A program made the translations under genes and the position numbers. From positions 1 to 29,089 of the forward strand of contig URYP01000018.1 of NCBI GenBank assembly GCA_900552115.1: DNA of 29,089 bases, written 5' to 3'. The DNA is from an uncultured Oscillospiraceae bacterium (GTDB lineage Bacteria; Bacillota; Clostridia; Oscillospirales; Acutalibacteraceae). The notes beneath the pieces are model-generated. The model did no database searches and was not told the origin of the DNA. It worked only from the letters and a program-made list of their open reading frames with translations. Each line of letters opens with the position of its first letter. The first letter of the stretch is position 1. Shown in pieces: positions 1-7,313 of this stretch.

Positions 1-55
1 GAGCGCCACCTTGCCAAGGTGGAGGTAGCGAGTTCGAGCCTCGTAAGCCGCTCCA
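1..55 (+). tRNA. tRNA-Gly (GCC anticodon), 5' end cut by the window
   Basis: The visible part starts in the 3' side of the D stem. The anticodon stem is 6-10 with 18-22, and its 7-nt loop carries GCC at 13-15, which reads glycine GGC codons. The T arm is 28-32 and 40-44 around loop TTCGAGC. The 3' acceptor strand is 45-51, followed by discriminator T52 and an encoded CCA at 53-55. The 5' half lies outside the window. Confidence 0.93.
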
Positions 56-58
56 TCC

Positions 59-91
59 GCAAAAGACGTCAATAGCATTGACGTCTTTTGC
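59..91 (+). terminator. Perfect 15-bp hairpin between two tRNA genes
   Basis: GCAAAAGACGTCAAT (59-73) and ATTGACGTCTTTTGC (77-91) are exact reverse complements around a 3-nt loop AGC. The A-tract and T-tract flanks resemble an intrinsic terminator, but the T run is only four bases. The next tRNA begins 8 bases later, leaving no room for a new promoter. A partial terminator or an RNA-processing signal in a tRNA transcript is equally possible. Confidence 0.6.
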
Positions 92-99
92 CATCCTAT

Positions 100-174
100 G
101 GCGCCATAGCCAAGTGGTAAGGCATGGGTCTGCAAAACCCTGATTCCCCAGTTCAAATCTGGGTGGCGCCTCCA
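100..174 (+). tRNA. tRNA-Cys (GCA anticodon)
   Basis: The acceptor stem GGCGCCA (100-106) pairs with TGGCGCC (164-170), followed by discriminator T171 and CCA at 172-174. The anticodon loop CTGCAAA carries GCA, which reads cysteine codons. The T arm encloses TTCAAAT. Sequence and spacing follow the common Bacillota tRNA-Cys. The outermost pair of the anticodon stem appears to be a T-T mismatch, which is tolerable. Confidence 0.95.
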
Positions 175-178
175 TTAC

Positions 179-209
179 AAAAAGCGTCCCTTATGAGGGG
201 CGCTTTTTT
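179..209 (+). terminator. Rho-independent terminator of the tRNA genes
   Basis: The stem AAAAAGCGTCCC (179-190) pairs with GGGGCGCTTTTT (197-208) with one G-T wobble, around loop TTATGA, and ends in a run of six T. It lies 4 bases after the tRNA-Cys CCA end. Confidence 0.88.
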
Positions 210-509
210 CATATTCAATCCAGATCCCCACTTGTTCAACATCGAGCGGCGCCATCGCGGGGAAACAAACTATTTTAATAAAGCATGAGGAACGCGCGTA
301 AAACCGTGCGTCCCTCATGCTTTTTGTCTTCACTGGGGTTCTGGCCGTTCATTGACCGCAGCCCACATAAATGGTTCATGAATTCGTGGTCATTGTTACT
401 GGTTTAATATAAGTTTTGAATCGTCAACCTGCATAATCTGTTCCCCCTCCGGCCGATACTAGAGTAAAGAAACCGGTATACGAATCAGAATCAAAGGAGA
501 CAAAAAATT
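210..509. other. Intergenic region between tRNA genes and enolase
   Basis: About 300 bases with no open reading frame I can support. It holds the orphan hairpin at 281-325 and the enolase leader. No -35/-10 pair with correct spacing was found for enolase, although AT-rich stretches near 403-437 could serve. Confidence 0.6.
281..325 (+). terminator. Second, orphan terminator-like hairpin
   Basis: AAGCATGAGG (281-290) pairs with CCTCATGCTT (313-322). Inside it ACGC (292-295) pairs with GCGT (308-311) across a single A-C mismatch. The 3' arm runs into TTTTT (321-325). The preceding gene (tRNA-Cys) already has a terminator at 179-209, so this either backs it up or ends an unannotated short transcript that starts after 209. 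Confidence 0.65.
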
Positions 510-1778
510 ATGAATCCGTTTGCCATAGTCAAAGCCGACGCCTTAGAAATTATAGACAGCCGTGGGAACCCCACCGTCAAGGCCCGCGTCACCCTGGCCG
601 GCGGCGCATACGGTGAAGCCGCCGTTCCTTCCGGTGCTTCCACAGGCGTCCATGAAGCTCACGAGCTGCGGGACGGGGAAACCCGATACGGCGGAAAAGG
701 CGTGCTGCAGGCTGTCGATCATGTACGCACCGTATTAAGCCCCGCCATCTGTGACCTGGATGCGCGCCAGCAGGAAGAAGTGGACCAGGCCATGCGACGG
801 GCAGATGGTACGGCCAATAAAAAACGGGTCGGCGCCAACGCTATTCTTGCCGTTTCCCTGGCCAACGCCCGGGCCGCCGCTGCCGCATACGGTACGCCGC
901 TGTACCGCTGTCTGGGTAGTGAAGAGGCCTGTCTGCTGCCTGTCCCCATGATGAATATTTTGAACGGCGGCGCCCACGCGTCCAACAACGTCGATATTCA
1001 GGAATTTATGATTCGCCCCCATGGCGCGCCCTCTTTTCGGGAAGGACTGCGCTGGTGCTGCGAGATCTATCATGTACTTGGAAAACTTCTAAAGGATAAG
1101 AAGCTGTCCACTGGCGTGGGCGATGAAGGCGGCTACGCCCCTGACCTTGGGTCAGACGAAGACGCCATCAAGCTGATTTTGGAGGCTGTCTCGGCCGCCG
1201 GTTTTGTCCCCGGCCAGGACATTTCGCTGGCGATTGATGCCGCCGCCAGCGAATGGCAAACCGAAAACGGCGCTTATCTTACACCGAAGGGACAGGTACA
1301 GTACACCAAAGAGGAACTGGTCGCCTATTGGCAGCGGTTGGCCGACCAGTACCCACTCGTATCGCTGGAAGACGGTATGGCCGAAGACGATTGGGCGGGC
1401 TGGAAACAGCTGACAAAGGCCCTGGGCGACCGTGTGCAGTTGGTAGGCGACGATTTGTTCGTAACCAATGTCGAACGGATCCAAAAGGGCATCGAGGAAA
1501 GCGCTGGCAACGCCGTCTTGATCAAGCCTAACCAGATCGGTTCCCTGACGGAAACCATACAGGCTGTCCGAACGGCGCAAAAGGCCGGATGGGCCACCAT
1601 CATGTCCCATCGCAGCGGCGAAACCGAGGACGCCGTTATCGCCGATCTGGCTGTGGCCTGCGGTTGTGGTCAAATTAAAACCGGCGCCCCCTGCCGCAGC
1701 GACCGGGTATCCAAGTACAACCGTTTGCTCGAAATAGAAGCGCAGTTGGGCGACCGCGCCCGCTATGGCGAAAAATAG
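510..1778 (+). CDS. eno: Enolase (phosphopyruvate hydratase)
   Basis: A 422-aa protein of the usual enolase length (about 420-435). It converts 2-phosphoglycerate to phosphoenolpyruvate in glycolysis and the reverse in gluconeogenesis, in the cytoplasm with Mg2+. The N-terminal segment IIDSRGNPTV, the metal/substrate segments LNGGAHASNN and GDEGGYAPD, the barrel motif LIKPNQIGSLTET with the catalytic lysine, and the loop SHRSGETED are all present. The start has a strong ribosome-binding site, AAAGGAGA at 493-500. The gene is monocistronic here: other glycolytic genes (gap, pgk, tpi, gpm) are not adjacent. It is followed by a shared bidirectional terminator, and the gene on the far side runs towards it. 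Confidence 0.98.
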   Translation: MNPFAIVKADALEIIDSRGNPTVKARVTLAGGAYGEAAVPSGASTGVHEAHELRDGETRYGGKGVLQAVDHVRTVLSPAICDLDARQQEEVDQAMRRADGTANKKRVGANAILAVSLANARAAAAAYGTPLYRCLGSEEACLLPVPMMNILNGGAHASNNVDIQEFMIRPHGAPSFREGLRWCCEIYHVLGKLLKDKKLSTGVGDEGGYAPDLGSDEDAIKLILEAVSAAGFVPGQDISLAIDAAASEWQTENGAYLTPKGQVQYTKEELVAYWQRLADQYPLVSLEDGMAEDDWAGWKQLTKALGDRVQLVGDDLFVTNVERIQKGIEESAGNAVLIKPNQIGSLTETIQAVRTAQKAGWATIMSHRSGETEDAVIADLAVACGCGQIKTGAPCRSDRVSKYNRLLEIEAQLGDRARYGEK

Positions 1779-1815
1779 ATGCGACGGCTCCACTTATAAC
1801 CCCTATATCCGAAAT

Positions 1816-1844
1816 AAAAAGGACCGGATAAACCGGTCCTTTTT
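1816..1844. terminator. Bidirectional terminator between eno and the dockerin gene
   Basis: AAAAAGGACCGG (1816-1827) pairs exactly with CCGGTCCTTTTT (1833-1844) around loop ATAAA. The A and T tracts give a U run on either strand, so it can end eno transcripts and, from the other side, those of the gene ending at 1857. Confidence 0.9.
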
Positions 1845-1856
1845 CTATGGGGCTTT

Positions 1857-3641
1857 TTAAAAGGAGGAAATTTTATGGGTCGTATACTGAAGAATCAACA
1901 GCGCATCGGCTGAGGTAACGCCGTCGCGCCTGTCCACATCGGCCGCCAGCGCCTGTGCGTCGGATAATTCCAATTTAGCGGTTGCCGCCTGGAGTACCAG
2001 CAAAGCGTCCGCCGCCGTCACCTCGCCGTCATCATCGACATCTCCCAGCCGATAGGGTGGTTTTTCTTCCAGGCCCTCCAAGGCTGTCCGCAGGGATTGT
2101 TCCGCCGCCTCGGTAGCTGCCGGGGAAATAAACGGATACGAAGCCTTTAGGCTTTCCGCCGCGGTCTTGGCCGTCGCCAGGGCTTCCCAGGAAGCGTCCG
2201 TATAAAGGCTCTCATCGTTTGGCGCCTCAGATAGAGCCGCCTCCAGAGCGTCCATTGCCTCATCCGCCAGTGTCATGTCCACCAGCCTCGCCATGGTGAT
2301 TTTCATGGTAAAGTCGCCCTTTTGATACCCCTCCGGTTCCAGATACAAATGCAGCCGATTGACCGCGGTCCAGTCTATCTGTCCCTCCCGACCGGATTGC
2401 TCCGGATCACTTTTTAAAATCTCGTAGCCGTCTGCCTGCGTCGCATCCAAAGGAATGGACAGCCGGTTGACCCCCGTATGCAGCCTTCCTACCGCCGGGC
2501 AGTCTTTGGAAAGCCGCCAGCCATACGTACAAATGCGCTCTTCTTCATCCACCGAACGAAGCAGCACCCAGCCGTCGTTATTCCAGCAGCCGGCATACTC
2601 GTCCGGACCCTGCAGCTCCAGCTCCAGCTGCAGCATGACTTTGCTAAAATCATGCTGGGACAAATCGACTCCACTGGTGTCGCTTCCCTGGGAGGCATAC
2701 GTCCAGTCCGCATATAGCGTGTGTGTGTCCTTATCCGGATAGGTTCCCAGCATGCGGGGAAAATCCGCAACAGCAAAGGTCACCTCCACCAAACCGCTCC
2801 GAACGTCGTTCATATGCGCGGCCATGGCCTGCAGCTCCTCCAGCGTGGCCTGATCATTTTCCACAAGCGCCAACGCCGCATCCCGTTCCTTTAGGAATAT
2901 CGCCATACTCTCCTCACTATAGACGATGTTTTCCGAGAACGCATCAGACGCCGCCTGCCGAATCTGGTCACGGGTTATTTCCATTATGTCGTTGACTATC
3001 TTTACCTGCGACAGCGTCATGGAACAGCTCTGGGCCAGGCCATCGGCAACCACGCCGCTTTTCAGCCGAACCGACAGCAGTATCCGCTGCACATTTGTCC
3101 AGTCCATCAGGCCGCGCTGCGTATCCGCCGGACGGTTCAGTGGAATCGATAATTCCAAATGGCCGTCCCGAATGTCCACGTTCTCCGGGCGGATATTCCA
3201 GCCATAATTGTGTTCCGAATTGGTTTCACTGTTTCCACCGTTAGCCTCCAGTGTCGGGTCACCTTCTTTATCTTTCACGTCGGGCGACCGCAGCTTGACC
3301 GTCATCCCCTCCCAGCAGTCATCCGGAGACAAAGACGCCTCCGATGTTGCCAGGTCCATGGTGATTTTTAGGCGCAGGTTTTCCCTGTTGCCGTAGGCAG
3401 TCGCCACATCAATGCCCGCATTGTTTTCGGTATTGTCGGCCCGCGTCCAGTCCGCATATAGGGTATCACCGTACAGCAGGTTACCGGCCGCGTTTGAATA
3501 CTCCTTTTCAAATTGGGAAAACCGCACCAGCTCATAAGGCGGAATACTTCCCTCTGCGACAGCCGATACACTTACACTCCCTATCCCCGCCAGCCATACC
3601 GTTATCCCCGCAAACATTGCAAGGCTCCGTTTAAAACGCAT
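1857..3641 (-). CDS. Secreted modular protein with C-terminal type I dockerin
   Basis: A 594-aa exported protein. Residues 1-29 form a signal peptide (basic MRFKR, hydrophobic core, AxA-like end). Residues about 36-220 and 287-457 are two copies of an unrecognised module with the shared cores YADWT and (M/I)DWTxVxR(I/L). A similar module occurs four times in the protein encoded at 4823-7261. Helical FIVAR-like segments lie at about 226-285 and 459-526. Residues 530-594 are a type I dockerin with two calcium loops: loop 1 (534-545, DVDDDGEVTAAD) is canonical, loop 2 (568-579, DVDRRDGVTSAD) has Arg at position 5. Dockerins bind cohesins; a single-cohesin gene is directly upstream. No glycoside hydrolase or other enzyme domain was recognised. 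The modules could be carbohydrate- or protein-binding jelly rolls; that is inference. Confidence 0.88.
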   Translation of the reverse strand: MRFKRSLAMFAGITVWLAGIGSVSVSAVAEGSIPPYELVRFSQFEKEYSNAAGNLLYGDTLYADWTRADNTENNAGIDVATAYGNRENLRLKITMDLATSEASLSPDDCWEGMTVKLRSPDVKDKEGDPTLEANGGNSETNSEHNYGWNIRPENVDIRDGHLELSIPLNRPADTQRGLMDWTNVQRILLSVRLKSGVVADGLAQSCSMTLSQVKIVNDIMEITRDQIRQAASDAFSENIVYSEESMAIFLKERDAALALVENDQATLEELQAMAAHMNDVRSGLVEVTFAVADFPRMLGTYPDKDTHTLYADWTYASQGSDTSGVDLSQHDFSKVMLQLELELQGPDEYAGCWNNDGWVLLRSVDEEERICTYGWRLSKDCPAVGRLHTGVNRLSIPLDATQADGYEILKSDPEQSGREGQIDWTAVNRLHLYLEPEGYQKGDFTMKITMARLVDMTLADEAMDALEAALSEAPNDESLYTDASWEALATAKTAAESLKASYPFISPAATEAAEQSLRTALEGLEEKPPYRLGDVDDDGEVTAADALLVLQAATAKLELSDAQALAADVDRRDGVTSADALLILQYTTHKISSF

Positions 3642-3644
3642 CGA

Positions 3645-3725
3645 TTATGCCGCCTTTCCCCTTATCTTTACCGTCATCATACGAGAAAGCGTCGCCTTTG
3701 TCAATGACAGGTTCCGTTTTTCCAT
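3645..3725 (-). CDS. Possible 26-aa upstream ORF before the dockerin gene
   Basis: The ORF has a fair Shine-Dalgarno (AGGAGA, 6 bases before ATG at 3725) and encodes 26 mainly basic residues, beginning MEKRNLSLTK. Its stop codon TAA (3647-3645) is one codon upstream of, and in frame with, the ATG of the 594-aa dockerin protein. However, the likely promoter of that gene (3676-3704) lies inside it, so only a longer transcript could carry it. It may be a leader peptide or chance. Confidence 0.25.
   Translation of the reverse strand: MEKRNLSLTKATLSRMMTVKIRGKAA
3676..3704 (-). promoter_or_regulatory. Promoter of the 594-aa dockerin gene
   Basis: On the minus strand TTGACA (3704-3699) and TATGAT (3681-3676) are separated by exactly 17 bases, a near-perfect sigma-A promoter. 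The -10 ends 34 bases upstream of the start codon. A 6-3-6 dyad, GTCAGA-cgc-TCTGAC (3761-3775), lies upstream and could be an operator. Confidence 0.8.
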
Positions 3726-3787
3726 AAATGTTCTCCTGTGTGCTGTTCCAGTCTACATCTGTCAGACGCTCTGACCTGTCTTTCCTC

Positions 3788-3822
3788 AAAAAGGATGGGG
3801 CCCGCGTTTGATGCGGAGCCCC
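3788..3822 (-). terminator. Terminator of the cohesin gene
   Basis: On the minus strand GGGGC-T-CCGC pairs with GCGG-GCCCC (hairpin 3822-3797, one bulged base), followed after four bases by TTTTT (3792-3788). It lies about 115 bases beyond the cohesin stop codon. That long 3' segment includes the hydrophobic out-of-frame stretch at 3861-3929. Confidence 0.75.
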
Positions 3823-3936
3823 AATTTAATATAGATATTTTGTTCATAAACCTTGCTTCAAATCCCGCTGATAATCACAAATATTGACAGCACGCCTGTC
3901 CATAAACCTGGCAGCCCAGCAGCCGGAATCTATTCG

Positions 3937-4494
3937 TTAAAGCACTGTCAATGTAATAGTGGACGTCCCCGGCTGTACCAAATCGACCGTATGGGGTGTG
4001 CCATCAACGATGATCGACTGGGCAAACTGTTTCAAATCAACGGTTAAGGTCAGCTTATCTCCTTTATTTACATGGTCATTTACCTTAAACTGAATATAGA
4101 GATACTCACCGTTCTCGCATTGACCATTAGCGGATATTGAAGCCGCTAAAATCGGATTAACACTTAAATTCACAATTGTCATCTGATCCATTAGATCCAT
4201 TGCTGGGCCGGGCATCCATTCATAATCTTTTCCGTGTTCCTGGAACATTACAGGTTCCAGTTGTTGGTTGTCATAACTGATAGAAAACTCCATTACATTC
4301 CATCCAGCGGCTGGAACATGGTCTACATTAACGGACAGCATCACCATATCGCCTGCCTGTACCGTGCTTTTGTTCGCTACAAAACGAATCGTGGGATCCT
4401 CAGCCGCCGACGCCATTGAAGATACCGGCAGCATGGCAGCCATCGTCAATCCGCCAATAGCCGCTACCAGCCTGCGCAAAAATTGTCTTTTCAT
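3937..4494 (-). CDS. Small secreted single-cohesin protein
   Basis: A 185-aa exported protein. Residues 1-31 are a signal peptide (MKRQFLRR, hydrophobic stretch, ASA end). The mature part is essentially one cohesin domain. It shows the cohesin pattern of VQAGDMVMLSVNVDHVPAAG, then a core strand ending SYDNQQLEPV, and a late LYIQFKVNDHVNKGDKLTL segment. Cohesins are the receptor partners of dockerins; both neighbouring large proteins carry dockerins, so a local partnership is likely. No scaffoldin repeat, carbohydrate-binding module, S-layer homology domain or sortase motif is present in frame, so the protein should be free in the medium or held by something else. The gene has about 46% G+C by hand count (3961-4500), lower than the neighbours. 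The start is supported by AAAGGTGG, 6 bases upstream. Confidence 0.82.
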   Translation of the reverse strand: MKRQFLRRLVAAIGGLTMAAMLPVSSMASAAEDPTIRFVANKSTVQAGDMVMLSVNVDHVPAAGWNVMEFSISYDNQQLEPVMFQEHGKDYEWMPGPAMDLMDQMTIVNLSVNPILAASISANGQCENGEYLYIQFKVNDHVNKGDKLTLTVDLKQFAQSIIVDGTPHTVDLVQPGTSTITLTVL

Positions 4495-4562
4495 TTTTTA
4501 CCACCTTTCATAAAATGTACTATATTTTTACAGCATATAGCCATAAAAATATTTACTATATA

Positions 4563-4591
4563 ATAGTATTACATTATTTAACTAAATTCAA
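4563..4591 (-). promoter_or_regulatory. Candidate promoter of the cohesin gene
   Basis: On the minus strand TTGAAT (4591-4586) and TACTAT (4568-4563) are 17 bases apart in a very AT-rich setting. The -10 is about 70 bases upstream of the start codon. Overlapping TATTAT and TATAGT hexamers downstream offer alternative -10 elements, so the exact start is uncertain. Confidence 0.55.
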
Positions 4592-4758
4592 CCATATTCT
4601 TGAAATTTCAGAATATTGTATTAAATATATGGTCAGTTTATGTCTATATGGCACGATTATGGCTGTTGTAATTATTTTATGGTAACTGGTAGGCGCAGCT
4701 TTCCAAAACTGCCAGTCAGTTGTATCCTTTGGTATCTGACCCCCTTGGACATTCTACT

Positions 4759-4800
4759 AAAAAACAGCCCCGGAAAAGGTTACCCTTTTCCGGGGCTGTT
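4759..4800 (-). terminator. Strong terminator of the 812-aa dockerin gene
   Basis: On the minus strand a perfect 17-bp stem (AACAGCCCCGGAAAAGG, 4800-4784, with its complement 4779-4763) encloses loop GTAA and is followed by further T residues to 4759. It lies 22 bases after the stop codon. Confidence 0.92.
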
Positions 4801-4822
4801 ACACAGATCAATCTTTGTTCAA

Positions 4823-7261
4823 TTATTTGTCTTGTGCCGGGAAAGAACCAATTTTTTGAGTCGTAAACTGGAGAATCAGCAGGGCATCTTCAGCGGTGAC
4901 TTTACCGTTTCCATTTACATCCGCCGCCAGTTTCTGCGTTTCGTTCAGGGTGATCTTATCCGTCGCCGCCTGAAGAGCCAGCAGCGCATCGCTCGCAGTT
5001 ACGCCGTCCTTGCCATCGACATCGCCCAGCGTATACTCCGGCTCCGGTTCCTCGCCAGTCTGAGAGGGATCCACCACTTCCACCAACTCAATGGTCATGC
5101 CGGTTTCGCCTTCAATCTGGTTGGTGCTGTCGATAAACATACGGAACTTGGACACATTCGCCCAGTCGATGCTCCCTTTTTCGGTTTCAAACGCGCTCAA
5201 CGGGATTTTCAAATCGTTGGTGCCGCTCACCAGAGCAATCTGATGTTTCTGAATATCCACCATCACGCTGTTTTCACCGGTCTGATTGTCCTCAGTTTTG
5301 GATTCATCCGTATTTTCAGAAGCCAACAGGAATTTGCCGGTTTTAAAGGCATCCGCGTCAGCAATACCGCTGTTGTTGGTCATGTTCAGTTTAACATGCA
5401 GATAAGACTCGTCTTTATCCGAATCCAGCACATCGAACGCCGCGTCTGCGTCGGTCCAGCTCAGCTCCAGGGATTTATTGCCGGAAGCGGTGTAATTGCC
5501 CAGAGCCTTCGTAAACGAACCCACAATGGTGGGGTCGCTGTCGACAGTTCTGTCCACAATTTCAATTGTATTGAACTTCAGGGTGCTCGCTTCCGTCTCG
5601 CCTGCAGGCAGGTTGATATACAGACGGAACTGCTCAACATTCTCCCAGTCCATGGAGCCTTTGGGATCCTCAAAGGTATTCAGCGGAATCCACAGATCGT
5701 TGTCGCCAGCCGCCAGCGTTTTGCCCAGCTTGGCAAGATTATAGCCTACGTTGTTTTCACCCTCAGGCAGTGCACCGGTATCCACTGAACGCAGACGGAA
5801 ATAGCCCGCCTTGAAAGAGTTTTCCGAGCCGCCCGTCAGGGTCAGATTCACGTGCAGATAGGTGTTGTTCAGGTTTTTGCTGGCGTCGATCAGCTTACCG
5901 GTTTTCACCCAGCTGGATTCGAGCAGGGTCTTTTCTTCATTGGAGCTGTAAGTGGTGTCATCCTTGAACATGCCCAGGACGCCTTCACCCAGTTCCACAT
6001 TCTCATCAATGACATAGGCGGAGTTGATCTGCAGGGTTACTTTACCAGCTTCCAGATCGGCCGGCAGATTGTCAAAATACATACGGAAACGGCCGAGCGT
6101 CGACCAGTCCATTTTGCCTTTTTGATCGATGAAAGCCAACAGCGGGATTTTCACGCTGTTTTTGCCGGTCACCGGCTGCTCGATAATTTTGTTATCCATC
6201 AGGTTCTTCATCGAATAACCGACGTTGTTTTCGCCTTCCGGAGGCACCGCACCGGCTGTATCCGCCGAACGCAGGCGGAAGAAGCCGGCGTTGAATACCT
6301 CTTTATCGGCCAGGCCAGTGTCGTTGGTCAGGGTATACTCAACCTGCAGGAACATGTTAGACAGGTCCTTGTCGCTAATATCGACCGGCGTTGTCGCGAT
6401 CCACCCAGCAGGCAGCGTCTTATCGGTGCCGCCTACGTTGGCGTAAACCTTTTCGTCACGGAACGTGGCAACGACGCCCTCGACAGGCTTATAATCGTCC
6501 GGCGTTTCGTCGATAATGCGGATGTCGCTCATCTGCAGCGAGAAAGGACCGTCGAAGTTGTTGGTGCTGTCGATAAACAAACGCATGCGGTTGATCTTCG
6601 ACCAATCGATTTTGCCGGTTGTACCGGTAAAATCGGCCGCCGCTACCCGGATTACGTTTTCGCCTTTTTTCAGGCCGGGCAGTCTCTGGGCAACGTCGTA
6701 AGACACGTTGTTTTCTTTCCCTTCCGTATCCTCGGAACGAAGCAGCAGCTTGCCGGTTTTAAAGACGTCCGCGTCCGCGGCTTCGCCCTCGTTGGTCAGG
6801 GTCACCTTAAAGCTCAGGAACACCTTGGTCAGGTCGCTCTGGGACAGGTCAATCGGCGCGATGTCGGCCGGCGTCCAGTCCATCTGGATGACGCCTTTAC
6901 CGTCCGTCTTGGTGCTCGCCGCCGTGTTATCGGCCGCAAAAGCACCCGCCACGCCGTCCACATATTGCAGGCTGCTTTTCGCTTCCTGCATAGCCGCCAG
7001 GGCCGCGTCGAGTTCCTCAGCCGTAACGCCTTCTTTGGCAACAACCTCTTTAGCCGCATCCAGTTTCTCCGTGAACGCCGCGGTCGTGCCCTCCTGATAC
7101 GCTTCATAGTTAATGCCGCGGTTGATAGCGCTTTGCAGCGCCGTCATGCTGGCCGCCAGCGTTTCTTCCGGCGTCGGCTCCGCAGCCAGAGCCGGAAGCG
7201 CCATCGGCAGAACCAACAGCGCGCTCAGGCCCACGGCCAAAACTTTCTTTGTCAGTTTCAT
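4823..7261 (-). CDS. Secreted four-module protein with C-terminal type I dockerin
   Basis: An 812-aa exported protein. The ATG at 7261 is chosen because AAGGAAGAAGAAGGA lies just before it and a typical signal peptide (MKLTKKVLAV...ALPALAA, residues 1-27) follows; a longer frame to 7360 would bury it. Residues 30-100 are a FIVAR-like helical segment. Four copies of one module follow at about 102-252, 263-420, 427-571 and 578-731. Each has a TGKLLLRS/AGFFRLRS-type strand and a late (I/M)DWxxhxxFRhYhD motif. The C-terminus (743-806) is a type I dockerin: loop 1 (747-758, DVDGKDGVTASD) is atypical at position 5, loop 2 (781-792, DVNGNGKVTAED) is canonical. It is closely similar to the dockerin of the 594-aa protein, so both may use the same cohesin. 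No catalytic domain is seen; a binding or structural role is inferred. Confidence 0.88.
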   Translation of the reverse strand: MKLTKKVLAVGLSALLVLPMALPALAAEPTPEETLAASMTALQSAINRGINYEAYQEGTTAAFTEKLDAAKEVVAKEGVTAEELDAALAAMQEAKSSLQYVDGVAGAFAADNTAASTKTDGKGVIQMDWTPADIAPIDLSQSDLTKVFLSFKVTLTNEGEAADADVFKTGKLLLRSEDTEGKENNVSYDVAQRLPGLKKGENVIRVAAADFTGTTGKIDWSKINRMRLFIDSTNNFDGPFSLQMSDIRIIDETPDDYKPVEGVVATFRDEKVYANVGGTDKTLPAGWIATTPVDISDKDLSNMFLQVEYTLTNDTGLADKEVFNAGFFRLRSADTAGAVPPEGENNVGYSMKNLMDNKIIEQPVTGKNSVKIPLLAFIDQKGKMDWSTLGRFRMYFDNLPADLEAGKVTLQINSAYVIDENVELGEGVLGMFKDDTTYSSNEEKTLLESSWVKTGKLIDASKNLNNTYLHVNLTLTGGSENSFKAGYFRLRSVDTGALPEGENNVGYNLAKLGKTLAAGDNDLWIPLNTFEDPKGSMDWENVEQFRLYINLPAGETEASTLKFNTIEIVDRTVDSDPTIVGSFTKALGNYTASGNKSLELSWTDADAAFDVLDSDKDESYLHVKLNMTNNSGIADADAFKTGKFLLASENTDESKTEDNQTGENSVMVDIQKHQIALVSGTNDLKIPLSAFETEKGSIDWANVSKFRMFIDSTNQIEGETGMTIELVEVVDPSQTGEEPEPEYTLGDVDGKDGVTASDALLALQAATDKITLNETQKLAADVNGNGKVTAEDALLILQFTTQKIGSFPAQDK

Positions 7262-7284
7262 TCCTTCTTCTTCCTTTCTGTGTC

Positions 7285-7300
7285 CGGCGGTCAGCCGCCG
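7285..7300 (-). promoter_or_regulatory. Short GC hairpin in the dockerin gene leader
   Basis: CGGCGG and CCGCCG form a perfect 6-bp stem with a 4-nt loop in the 5' untranslated region, just upstream of the purine-rich ribosome-binding site. It may stabilise the mRNA 5' end. Confidence 0.5.
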
Positions 7301-7313
7301 TTTACGAATGATA

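Larger units (their letters stand above)
4495..4822. other. AT-rich intergenic region upstream of the cohesin gene
   Basis: About 330 bases, extremely AT-rich from 4500 to 4640. It holds the cohesin promoter (4563-4591) and, at the far end, the terminator of the next gene (4759-4800). I see no gene in it. A plus-strand reading frame opening at 4640 runs antisense through the dockerin gene and has no support. Confidence 0.7.
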
